A stretch of DNA of 64,000 nucleotides, from NCBI GenBank assembly GCA_964036155.1, contig OZ038422.1, forward strand, positions 22,529,201 through 22,593,200, read 5' to 3'. Shown in pieces: positions 1 to 9,910 of the stretch (position 1 is the stretch's first letter; every line of letters starts with the position of its first letter). The stretch is from Diploscapter coronatus (lineage: Eukaryota > Nematoda > Chromadorea > Rhabditida > Rhabditidae). The translations under genes and the position numbers were made by a program. The notes under the pieces are model-generated. The model worked only from the letters and a program-made list of their open reading frames with translations, searched no databases and was not told the origin of the DNA.

Positions 1-109
1 CTTCGCTCAAATTTCGTTCTTAATTCCTAATTTAGAGTTCATTTTCCATTGAATTTTTCGCCCAAAAATATGACTTCTTCTTCATAAAATTATAAATTGG
101 TAATTTCAG

Positions 110-175
110 GATCATCATGAGGAAGATTTGTTCCTGTATATCGCATATTCGGATGAGTCTGTGTACGGAGCGTAG
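110..175 (+). CDS. lgg-1: Ubiquitin-like autophagy protein LGG-1/GABARAP, last exon only (partial)
   Basis: Only the terminal exon lies in the window. After a TTTCAG acceptor it reads DHH then EEDLFLYIAYSDESVYG, then Ala and a TAG stop. This is the C-terminal end of Atg8-family proteins, matching what I remember of C. elegans LGG-1 up to the glycine that is conjugated to phosphatidylethanolamine on autophagosome membranes. Here only one residue (Ala) follows the glycine, as in mammalian GABARAP (one residue), whereas C. elegans LGG-1 has a longer tail; an ATG4 protease would remove it. A possible splice donor (GTAGGT) overlaps the stop codon, so a longer tail made by another exon is not excluded. 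Earlier exons lie left of the window. Confidence 0.88.
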   Translation, partial: DHHEEDLFLYIAYSDESVYGA

Positions 176-2128
176 GTCTCTCGACTCCTAACTCAATCTC
201 CTCCTTCAATTTGCGAGTATTCGGACTTTTCCCACCTTTTTCACATCCACAGCAGCCCCTATTTCATCCCCTAACCAAACCCCTCAAAATGGTCCAATCG
301 GGCAGGCTCATTCCTCGTTTTTCATCATTTCATTTCATAGAATTTTCCCTCGAAAATATTCAAGTAGGTTTTCTTTCCTGCTGTGGACCTGGCACAATCA
401 ATTCATCGTTTTTGTAAAGTGTTTCAGTCACTAACCATATTTTCAAGAAATATAGCTTTTTCTTCAAATTTCTGGGTATTTGTATTCGATTTGGTTCAAT
501 GAGTCTTTAATATGGGAAAAATCATCGTTCGTTCTCTTTCTCTTTTGAAGAATTTTGAGAATTGCGATAGGAAAATTCACTATAAAAATTGAAATAATCA
601 ATTAAAATTAATTTTCCAAAACATTCACCAGAAAACTGCCCCAGATGCAGAGAAAAAAATTTTAGTTTTAATCGAGTTTTTCGAATCTTTCGTGTGATTT
701 TTAATTGTATCAGACAAAAAATGATTTCTTCAAAAATCGATGTAAAAAAGTGTATAGCTGAGTTTCTAAGTTTCATAGCGAGTTTGACACTCTTAGAAAG
801 TTGAGCTCGAGGTACTTTTCTAGAATTGATCGAAGGAAAGAAAGTGAAGGAATCCTGTATTTTACAAAATTTGCGCGATTTTTCACTTTCTTTCTTTGCA
901 TCATTAAAATCGCTGATTTGTGTGTATTTTTCTTATTTAGTAGACGTTCTTTTATTGGTAATTGTTTTATTCTTTCTTCATTTTCATTTAATTTTCATTT
1001 TATTCACCAAACTTTCCGATGCTTAATCATCTCGTAACATTAAACGGTTGGACTCTTGATTAAATCATGGACTCTCTTCTTCATTTTCTTCGAGCATCTT
1101 TTTGCTAGTTTTAAGCTGTAGAGTTTTGGCGAGAAATTCTCCTTCTTTTCGTATATGAAATTGTCTTTATTTTTAAAGGAATTGTGATCAATAAAACATG
1201 AAAACCTCAAGTCGATTTCAATTTATCTGAAAGCTTCAATAACTTTTCCAACATATTTTATGCAATTTTTGTGGTAATTAACTTTTGTCCAATGCTGCAG
1301 TTATTATTAAAGCTTTCATTTATCTAATCAAAATTTAGAAAAATCTAGCCAATACAATTCAAGAAAATCAAAAATTTTAATTTTAGGCTAAATGCAGAAT
1401 AGTTTAGATATTATCCTTGGTTCGTTATGGATCGATCTGAATTTTCTTGTAGCAGAGGAGATTTTGAGCTGAGATCGTCGGATTTTAAAAGCTGGAAAAT
1501 AGGCATTAAATTATGAAGATCGTAGTGGAATGTCGAAATGTCTATTGCGCAATGCAAAATATGGGTTTATCATTGCACAATAGATCTAATTTTCATCAGG
1601 TACACACTATCTTTTAGTTACAAACCTTTTATTTCATTTCTAGTCTACGATTATCATGTAATACCTGATGAAAATCACTCCAATTTTGTGAATTTCAGAC
1701 CGTCTCTGTTTTCATCGGATTTGATTGTCGATTAGGCAAGAAATCCAGCAATAAACGCAGCTTTTTATCCGGAAACCCGACTGTTTTCTCGTAGAAAAGG
1801 CGGAATGCGATGTGATTGAGCGTGTTTGGTGGCACCTAGATATCATTTTTCGTGAACATAAACAATTTTCGATCATTTTTCTATGGTGTCATAAATTATA
1901 TAACACGAACAGCTATTCAAATAATTTGATGCTGATTTTGAAAATGACGAAATTTTTATTTCGTATCATCGCGAGACGAATTATATGTGTCGTCATTTTG
2001 TTATTGTTTACGTAAAATTATTCAAAATTTTCGGTGTTTGAACTGACAAACTAGGGCGGCAATCTGGAAAAGTAGCTGCAATAGGTGCATCGTTGAATGC
2101 AAAATAGTAAAGAAAGTGAATCGTTTCC
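176..2128. other. Intergenic, no gene recognised
   Basis: AT-rich sequence between the lgg-1 end and the 3' end of the SDR gene. The open frames in it are short, lack splice logic and match no family I know. The first few hundred bases would hold the lgg-1 3' UTR. Around 2050 there is a motif resembling the ends of a small foldback family seen elsewhere in the window (GGCAA..TGGAAA). Confidence 0.5.
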
Positions 2129-3951
2129 CTAACAAATCCTATCTATCTGCCATGCAAAGATGCTACGATACGAGTAATTTTTCAAATTGTCATTAGGACA
2201 AACATTATGTTGTTTTTTTAGTTTTCTCACCTCCAACCCGAGCCATTTCTTCATGTAATAATAGTAGCTTTTGAAGAAGGTAGTCGAGAATCGGACTGAA
2301 TTCGACGCGTTGAAAACTCGATTCGAAACTCGTTTCTCCGTCAGCTGAAATTGCAAATTGCAGGAGGAATTGCGAGGAACAGGGAATTATGGCTCTTTCC
2401 ATTTTACCTGTACGAACGATGTCACATTTGTGTCTTCCAGGCAATACACTATCTCTCCACTGTATTTCACCGGATCGTTCAATAGCCCATTTATAGAGCG
2501 TTCGATTACGTCAGACATATTCCGAGCTGATATCTGGAATTAGAAAAATGTATTATCATCTTTAAAATATAATAATCATGTTTCCAAAGAAATCAACTAG
2601 AAGACAAATTTGAACTCAAGCTCGGGATTATTTTAAATTCCGATTCCGTCTTAAAGAAATCCATTTTTCGCAAAGCTCTTCAAATCAGTATGAATATTGA
2701 ACTTGAAAGTGGCTAAAAATCCTTTCAAAATTAATCCCTCATTTAATCATTCACAAAATCGATTTACATATTGATGCATCCCTCTCCGTTCATGCGGAAT
2801 ATATGGAAGTGCTCCACTTTCAGCAGCCCTCTTCAATCGTCTCCACAATTCAGAGTCTCCTTCCTTAGATTCATCTTCAGCATAACAAATCACAGGCCTC
2901 AGAAATATCGCATCGATTCTTTTGTTTCCAACTGCTTTTCGAGCGATCATTTCTCCTCGACATCGAGATTCGCCGTATTCGTCAAGTAGATAGTTACGGG
3001 GCAAATCGCTGAATTTGAACACAATTTGGATTTAGATAATAACATTCATATCCAGGCTGTTGGAGGTGTGAAAAGTGAAACCGACGCTTGCGTACACCTA
3101 CAGACCCCATTACCTGCTCCTGCAAAATCTTTCCCTCTCCATACCTATAATATCTATACCCGACCTGCAGATGTCAGGTACGTAGATACTTGCCAACAAC
3201 CCTGATTCACATAAAAATGCAAATTTTAAGGTGAAGAGTTGAGAAATGTCGTCTCTTGCTTGAATTATTTGGAGTGTTTATAAAATCCTACTGGAAAACA
3301 TATTCAGCGAGTCCGTAGTTGTCTTCAATCGGCAGTGCAGAATATGCGTCTCCCACATGAACAAGACGACGAATTCCATACTTTTGCATTGCTTCAACCA
3401 ATATTTCAACTGCTAAAACATTTGAAATAAAACTGATCGATCTCCATTTTCAGAGAATTGCATTTCTGAAGAACCTTCGCAATTATCGTTCCACATTTGA
3501 TCATTCTCCCTGTTGTTCTGATAGAAGATAGGCAAGGGAGCGTGTGCACAGTGCACGACGAAATCGACTCCTTCGGACAGAACTCTCTCTAGATCTGTCA
3601 CATTTGTCATGTCGAATACATGTTGCTTCACTCGGGGAATTTCATCTGAAATTCAATATTGTCTGTGTTTTTGCCATAAACTCAAGCATAAGCTAAAAAT
3701 ACGATTTTGGAAAGCTGGCAGTAAAAATTATGACTTCATCAAGGTGAAGTTATTCAACTAAATAACTCATGGATAATATTTCGTAAATAGTAAAATGATC
3801 TGCAATGATAGTTCTTATTCTACTAACTCCATTCATCTGAATGAGTTCGATCGATAATCCGAATGCATTCAATCGATGGGTTTTGAAGCAGACGGCGAGC
3901 TGTATTTCTTCCAATCAGGCCATTTCCTCCTGTTATCAAAGCAGTCGTCAT
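2129..3951 (-). CDS. 3-beta-HSD / NAD-dependent epimerase-like extended SDR
   Basis: The protein starts MTTALITGGNGLIGRN, a Rossmann TGGxGxxG dinucleotide-binding motif. Six exons can be joined: 3951 to about 3831, an exon from about 3645 (DEIPRVKQHVFD...VVHCAH), one beginning near 3421 (VEILVEAMQKYGIRRLVHVG), 3009-2770 (YGESRCRGE, FLRPVICYAED), about 2530 down to 2400 (ISARNMSDVIE), and 2356 downward. The order matches 3-beta-hydroxysteroid dehydrogenase/epimerase proteins, which oxidise or isomerise steroid or sugar substrates with NAD(P). The YxxxK catalytic motif reads Y-GES-R, and the Ser/Thr-rich strand before it reads HVGDAYS, so key catalytic residues look substituted. The C-terminal exon runs openly to 2129, but a GTGAGA donor at about 2230 may end it earlier, so the 3' end is uncertain. 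Expected cytosolic or ER location. Confidence 0.8.
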
Positions 3952-5345
3952 TCTACAAATTTGCATTTTAAAAAATCGCACAAAAACAAAATCAAGAGTC
4001 GTTTTAAAGAGGTGAAGATCATCTTCAAAACGATAAATAAAAGTCGGAGAGTTAACGGATCAAATGAAGTTCTAATCGAAGTTTCCACAAACGAGGTTGT
4101 TATGCGGAACATTGGAAAATAATCGAATAGAATGAAACGAAGAGGAGAGGACGGTCAATACTGCTGAATTTGCGCTGTTCCTTCATCTCCAATTCTGCAT
4201 GTCCGTATTTCTAAGTCCACTCTTTCATTCCTCTATTTTAGCTGATTAAGATCGCTCCAATTGTAGGCATCGCGCAGCGCATAGCGCCTGGAGACAACAC
4301 AGACTTCCCGTTTTCTGCCTGCCACCTATTATTTCTCTCCTTCTCATGCAAAATACTAATCAACACTTGTTTCTATAAAAATCACGCATTCTTCCGATTT
4401 TTCCATTATAAAATTTTATCAGATTTTTGAAATAGAAATTTTAGCGTAAGCAGAAAAATGAAGTGCAAAAATATCGTAACATCGAAAAATAAATCATCTA
4501 AAATCATTTCAAGTATCTCAAAGTAAATTGACGGACGGATACTTTACTTGCAAGACTCGAATTATTTGAGAGAAGATGTCGATAAAATTCCGAGAGAAAA
4601 CTGATCAGTTTTGGATAAATAGGGCCGTTTGATCGATTTATACAATGCGGTGATTCGACGCATTCTATCTCTGTTTGACTTTGCTGACCGACTATCGAAT
4701 ATCACGAAAATGCTTAGCGAATTGCAAATTGATCAGGCAAATTCGGTAAATTACAGGCACAATTAACGTTTGAATGTTAGAATATGTCAAACTTGCTATA
4801 TAAAATAAGGTAGAAGGAAAAGAAGTTTGACAAAATTGAAATTAGACAAAAATAAGAAAACGGGAAAAATAAAAGTAATCGATCGATGAAGAGGAAGAGG
4901 GGAGAATGAACGCAGAAAGGTCATCTGAATTCAATAGCCCTCTTCACAAATACGTGTTCTCATTCGGATTCAGAAGAGAATGAGTTTTATGATGCATTTC
5001 TTGCAAACAATAGATCGAATCTGATCGAGTCAAAATTTTGACATACTTGTTATTTTTAAATTTCTTTTACATTATTATTGATGCCTAAAAATTACATTTC
5101 ACAAAAGATGATGGAAAGATCAGAAGAATATATAGGAAATGACGTTTTTTCATACTATTTTTCAGGAACTTATATAAACTAGACGTTGTTACGAACAGTA
5201 GGCGGCTTTATTGAAAAAATCTAATAAGGTAAGGTTAAACTTGAATAAATTCACAATAACTTCAGACAAAGCCATCGGAGAAGGTATTTTTGAGAAGGGT
5301 AAATTCCGAAATTTCATTTAAAAGAGAACATTTTAAAATAAGTGA
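3952..5345. other. Intergenic, no gene recognised
   Basis: Probably the shared upstream region of the SDR gene and the 3' flank of the small secreted gene. I see no coding exon pair, RNA gene or clear repeat. The 94-codon frame at 3841-4122 (+) overlaps the first SDR exon on the other strand and is a shadow. Confidence 0.5.
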
Positions 5346-6048
5346 TTAATTCTCCCTAAGTTCTTTCATGCAATTGAGCATTTGTTTGTCGAGTTTATCC
5401 GCACTCTTCCTGGATAAACCTTCTGCAATCTTGAACTTATCAGTTTTGCAAATAATATTCAAGAGGAAGTTATTTTTCTCAATCTTCCTTTCGCATTTTT
5501 CGACAGATTCCTTCATGGATGGCAGTACTTGGATGATACACTTGCCAAGATTTCCGTTTTCTTTTATCATGTAATCGAGATCAGCCTGAAACGATTATGC
5601 TCAGCATTTATCATATCTATGGAGGAATTTAAGATAATAAATCTATGAATGTTCTTCCACCTTCATATCTGCATAAGTATTCGGCATCCAAAAATTGTTG
5701 GCTCTCATCCGAATGCAACGATTCAGTTCCAAGCTGTAAGTAGATGTGGAATTGATATTCGCCTCTTCGTCGAGCTTTGCCAGATGAAATATCAGACATT
5801 CGTCTCCGGTATCAATGGGTAAATTTAGTTTCTTGCACTGTTCCTTTCCAGCGAGGGAATTCTTGACAAACAATAGATTTGGATATGCAAGTTCACCACA
5901 TTCAAGAAGAGTTTTCGTAAAATTGCCATTAGAAGAACTCTGAAGCAAAATTATTTTAAACTCATTGAAAAAATACACACACAATACTTACATCTGCGTT
6001 AATTCGATGTATAATAAACATGGATAAGATAACAAGCAAAGTTTTCAT
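5346..6048 (-). CDS. Small secreted cysteine-rich protein (DUF19/T20D4.11-like?)
   Basis: Three exons. Exon 1 (6048 down) encodes a signal peptide, MKTLLVILSMFIIHRINAD, cut by a GTAAGT donor. Exon 2 runs from about 5940 to 5660 and exon 3 from about 5586 to the stop at 5346. The mature protein is about 180 residues with eight cysteines in contexts such as LLECGEL, EQCKKL, DECLIF, NRCIRM, GKCIIQ, EKCERK, IICKT and LNCMKEL. Cysteine number and spacing suggest the nematode-specific secreted DUF19/T20D4.11-like family, whose function is largely unknown. That assignment is by eye only. The start is fixed by the signal peptide. It lies tail-to-tail with nothing and on the same strand as the kelch gene upstream. 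Confidence 0.72.
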
Positions 6049-6794
6049 ATTTGAAATCCGCCGAAGTTGAATCACTATTTTTCCAGACTAAACTAAAATG
6101 TTCCAGAAGTGAGAACACCAAGCAATTTGATAGTTTATTGGTCGAATACTGTTTGTAATTTCTTCGTTTATTTTATTTCGGCTATTGATAAATTAATCTT
6201 TGCGTACACATACAAACCACATAAACTGATCAATTGTAATGTTAGTGCAAGAAGCAAATAAATTAGGAAACCATTTAGTATTCAATTATAATGAAATAAA
6301 ATGGACGAAAAATGATTTATTAGTGGAGCAGGCCTAGGAAGGACGATCGTCAGAGACCCTCTGCGACCTACCCCCTATAGTTTATTTTCGTCTGACGAAA
6401 ATGCTCTCTAGGTTTGTTTTGGAATAAAATATTTAAAAGAATATTTATTTTAGTTATAATTACCCCTCATCACTCTTGGATGTATTCGAAAGTTCCTGTA
6501 TCATGTGCATTGAATAATTATTACTTCATGATTTTTATTGAAAGAATAATTTTAGATGAAATTAATGATAATCATATCAACGAACTTTATTTTATTGTCG
6601 ACAACTGGCAAATACTCCAAACGTGAAAATCGTTCAAATTTACAATTAATGCCCAATATAAAACTTTCTTCAATTTGAATATAAATAACAAGTAGAGATG
6701 GGATATCGAACCAAAGGTTCCTTTCTCTTCAGAGAGAAGAACCTTATCATTTTACTATAGTCGCGTATATAAATTCGGCTATTTGGATATGCAT
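6049..6794. other. Intergenic with one small foldback repeat
   Basis: Upstream region of the small secreted gene and 3' flank of the kelch gene. Apart from the foldback repeat at 6333-6412, nothing recognisable. Confidence 0.5.
6333..6412. repeat. 80-bp foldback repeat, family 1, copy 1
   Basis: Begins CCTAGGAAGGACGATCGTCA and ends CGTCTGACGAAAATGCTCTC then TAGG, so the ends are imperfect inverted repeats. A second copy lies at 19741-19823 with the same internal text (CTTGCGACCTACTCCCTA versus CTGCGACCTACCCCCTA). Size, terminal symmetry and dispersal fit a tiny non-autonomous DNA transposon (MITE). Confidence 0.6.
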
Positions 6795-8623
6795 TCAGCT
6801 GAGAAGGCAGGTATTCTCGTTAGTACGATTAGTGCGCGTTTTCTTTCCAGCACCTTCGTTAGACTCAGGCAAGTTTCTCAATATTCCCACTTCTCGCCAT
6901 TCATTCGTTTGTGGGTCGTATTCCTCGATTGAATTGGAAAAATTTTCATATAGTCTTTGAAATCTAGGTTAATAAATATTTCGTATAAAGATGTGCAAAA
7001 TCTCAGCTCACCCTCCGATTGCATACAACTTCCCGTTAGCGACAATGAGCGAATGATTCCATCTTTCATGATTCATATCAGCGATTGTAGAAATTCGATT
7101 GTCAACTGGAGCTGAGGGATCGAAACACAGACAGGACTTCCATGCATTAGGATGACTAAATATATAATGATACATTATTTATCATACAAAATTAATGACT
7201 TCCATCCTCCAGTTATGTAAATTCTTCCATTCAGTGATGCAACTCCGAAAGAAATTCGCATTTCTGGAATTTTTCTAACTTCAATCCACTCCCGTTCATC
7301 ATCTGATAATCGATATATCATTTTACTTTTCCAACCATCAATAACTGAATATCCATAATTATAATAATGAATATGCTATAATGTAACCGTATAAACTTTC
7401 ATTGCATGTTATTGCTTGAGCATAAATAGTTGGAAGAGGAAAAGCAGGTCCTGTTTGCCATTTTCCATCTATTAAAACCTGAATAAATTATTTCATGGAC
7501 TTTCATTCGATCTTCTTACATCAACGTGGTTCGTATCTTTCCTTGTTTTAGGACCCTTTCCACCCAAATAACACAATTTGTCCTTGAAATGAGCGACAGA
7601 TGCATCTTTACGCCATTCAGGAGGATTTGGGCCTGCAAAAAGTGCAATAAAATTAAACCAATCTACTGGCTTTTGTAATGTTACCTTTAGTGATTTGTCG
7701 AGTATTCAGATCGAAAATTTCAAACGATTTTTTATCAGAACTAATTGCAAGAATCTAAAATTTTCAAAATTGGCAATCCCAAATAAACTAATCTACCTTA
7801 TCTTTTGTGGCTGCAACTTCCCGTGGCCATAAATAATTAGTAAATTTTGCAATCTGCTCAATAGAATTAGTATGCGAATCAAATAGGCAAATTTTTCCTT
7901 CTCTAACATAGTTGTTTTTACGAAGTACTAAATACTAAAATTAATTTTCGCTCATACAAGAAATATTTTCCTACTATAGAATAAAGTTTTATCACTGCTA
8001 TTTGATTGGGTATTTTGATCGATCTTCAAGGAATTGTCAAATTCCTGCTGTGGTTCATTCATTTAAATGTTAATTATTGATAATGAACTAGAACCTGCCG
8101 ACTTTGAAGAGCTAGAATAACAACACCGGCCAAAAGTGCGCATAATAGAACTAAAACTAATAGAATAATGAATATTTTTAACCAAGGACATTCACAATTT
8201 TTCCTGAAAGACAATAAATAATAGAATATTTTTCAGATAAAATTATTTAGAAAAACTATAGAGTTCATCGGTAATAATTAGTTTCGTAAAATACCCTAGA
8301 CAAAAGAAATGCGAATGCATGTTTCAACTAAAAGTGGAATTACATGGGATAAATAATTGTTTATTTATTTCTATTTTTCGCTTATTTCACGCGTTAAATT
8401 GTTCGTCCCATGCAATTTCACGTTTCAGAATGTCCCGTTATATCATCTGCATTTACCTCGTTTCTGTCATAGGTTGATTATCTGCATCCACTAATTGAAT
8501 AAGTTCAGGTGGACGGTCAGTAGATTTAACGATATGCTGTAAATGTATATAAGATATTAAATGAAAAAATGAGTTTTAGCTTACAGGATTTGAAGGATCA
8601 TTGTGGTTTGCCATTTCGATCAT
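6795..8623 (-). CDS. Type II membrane protein with extracellular kelch repeats
   Basis: About ten short exons separated by roughly 45-60-bp introns. The N terminus starts MIEMANHNDPSNP (a second Met lies three codons in) and continues with a polar stretch ending MTETR. A membrane segment follows (KNCECPWLKIFIILLVLVLL then CALLAGVVILALQ), and after it come kelch blades. Blade signatures include VAHFKDKLCYLGG, VASLNGRIYITGGW, SLIVANGKLYAIGG and YDPQTNEWREV, with the YDP...W ending in the last exon. Positive and Cys residues before the hydrophobic stretch suggest cytosolic N terminus and luminal or extracellular kelch propeller. Kelch propellers bind protein partners; no BTB or BACK domain is visible, so this is not a Cullin adaptor. 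The TGA stop follows a short basic tail (about 25 residues) rich in Asn/Thr. Confidence 0.82.
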
Positions 8624-9044
8624 CTTCGAGTATATTGAGTAATAAACTAAACGAATAATAAAAATCGGAAAATAAAACTTTCACTCGAATTATCAAAAGA
8701 CACGAATTGAAACATAAATCAATCAGTAAACTTTTAAGAATGACCTTTTCTAAGCACACAAAAACGAATTTTCACAGTTCTAAAAGTTAAGGGGTTAATG
8801 ACGCCAGAAGACGGATAGGAGAGTTTTAGTGCTGTGGAAGAAAAGAGAAGACAAGAGTTTCAATCGAAAACGTTTATTACCTGCAAGAGATCACTACAGT
8901 GTGCGAGGAAAGTTCGTGTGCACTGTTTCATTTGTGCTTAAATTATTTTTTTCTTTTTTTATTTGTTTATTTTATCTATAATTATAAACTTAGAGGTCTA
9001 ATCGACGTTCTGCAATCATAAAGCTAAATGAGAAAGGTAAAGGA

Positions 9045-9752
9045 GTGACAGAAATTGAACGTCTTCTGGACATACACCGTAACACTGTTCACAGGGCGAT
9101 CAAGCGATATCAAGAAACCGGATCTAACGACGATCGCCCTCGCTCCGGCCGTCCGAAAACCGCCAATACAGCTGCTAATCGACAGAAGATTCTCAATCGA
9201 ATCGCCAGAAACTCCAGAAGTCGAAAGAATTTCACCAGAAAGTTGGGCAAAGAAGTCGGAATCTCCAATTGGTCAGTCAGAAAGATTCTCAAGGATATTG
9301 GCCTAAAATCTTGAAAAGGAGTCGAAGTGCACTTCCTAATCGACGAAATGAATACCAAGAGAGTCGCTCAATACAAGAAATTGCTCTGATGCTTCGCTGC
9401 CGGTCGTCATCGCATGATCTTCTTTCAACGATGAGAAGTAGTTCGATATCGAGCAAAAACACAATTGGCAAAAAAATCGGCGTTGGTTTCTTTTCGAGTT
9501 TTTCTTTCAATTTCTGCTCTGGACGAGTGGCATTGAACTCTCCGGAGCTCAATATTATGGACTTCTTCATTTTGGGCATCCTGGAGTCCAAGGCATGCGC
9601 GGAGCCTCATATCTTGATCAAATCTCTGAAGCGAAGCTTGAAAAAGGCATGGGCCGAGATTCCGATGGAAATGATCTCTAAAATCGTCGACGAATTTCCG
9701 AAACGCCTGAGAAAATGTGTGGCTGCTAATGGCGGACATTTTGAGTCCAAAT
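9045..9752 (+). pseudogene. Tc1-like transposase remnant with internal deletion and frame change
   Basis: 9045-9314 encodes a paired-like HTH DNA-binding region (RLLDIHRNTVHRAIKRYQET, then RPRSGRPKTAN and a second HTH ending SVRKILKDIGLKS) followed by a stop. About 200 bp further, in another frame, 9525-9752 encodes the transposase C terminus: VALNSPELNIMDFFILGILE with the last catalytic acidic position in the SPELNxMD context, then FPKRLRKCVAANGGHFESK. The region with the first two catalytic aspartates is absent, and the intervening 9315-9520 sequence is only partly transposase-like. Full Tc1/mariner transposases are about 340 residues, so roughly a third is lost. The first HTH part remains open and could make a stand-alone DNA-binding peptide, but nothing shows expression. 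Confidence 0.85.
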
Positions 9753-9768
9753 AACCCTGTTATTTTGT

Positions 9769-9841
9769 GGCCTGTCGTAAAGGACGCCCACTTTTCAAAG
9801 TTGAGCGCTCTCTAAAAAGTGGGCGTCCTTTACGACAGGCC
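9769..9841. mobile_element. 73-bp hairpin insertion nested in the Tc1-like element, 9-bp target duplication
   Basis: A perfect 27-bp inverted repeat (GGCCTGTCGTAAAGGACGCC then CACTTTT) occupies 9769-9795 and 9815-9841 with a 19-bp loop. Immediately outside both arms is the same 9-bp word TTATTTTGT (9760-9768 and 9842-9850). Inverted ends plus a 9-bp duplication mark a transposition event; 9 bp is usual for Mutator-like elements. It sits between the transposase stop and the right end of the host element. Confidence 0.85.
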
Positions 9842-9910
9842 TTATTTTGTTGTTATTTGTTGCTAAAAATAAATTTTAAAAGTGCACACGAACTTTCCTC
9901 GCACCCTGTA

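Larger units (their letters stand above)
8897..9908 (+). mobile_element. Decayed Tc1/mariner-type DNA transposon, ~1.0 kb
   Basis: Ends are inverted repeats of about 30 bp: left CAGTGTGCGAGGAAAGTTCG then TGTGCACT; the right end is its complement apart from the third and fourth positions after CAG. Both ends abut a TA dinucleotide (8895-8896 and 9909-9910), the Tc1/mariner target duplication. The interior holds the transposase N- and C-terminal parts, but the middle of the catalytic domain is missing, so the copy cannot make active transposase. It lies between the kelch gene and the lectin gene. Confidence 0.9.

Noticed and set aside
9110..9739. Minus-strand frames of 82-104 codons across the Tc1-like element
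   Set aside because: Shadows of the transposase remnant, which has clear homology on the plus strand.
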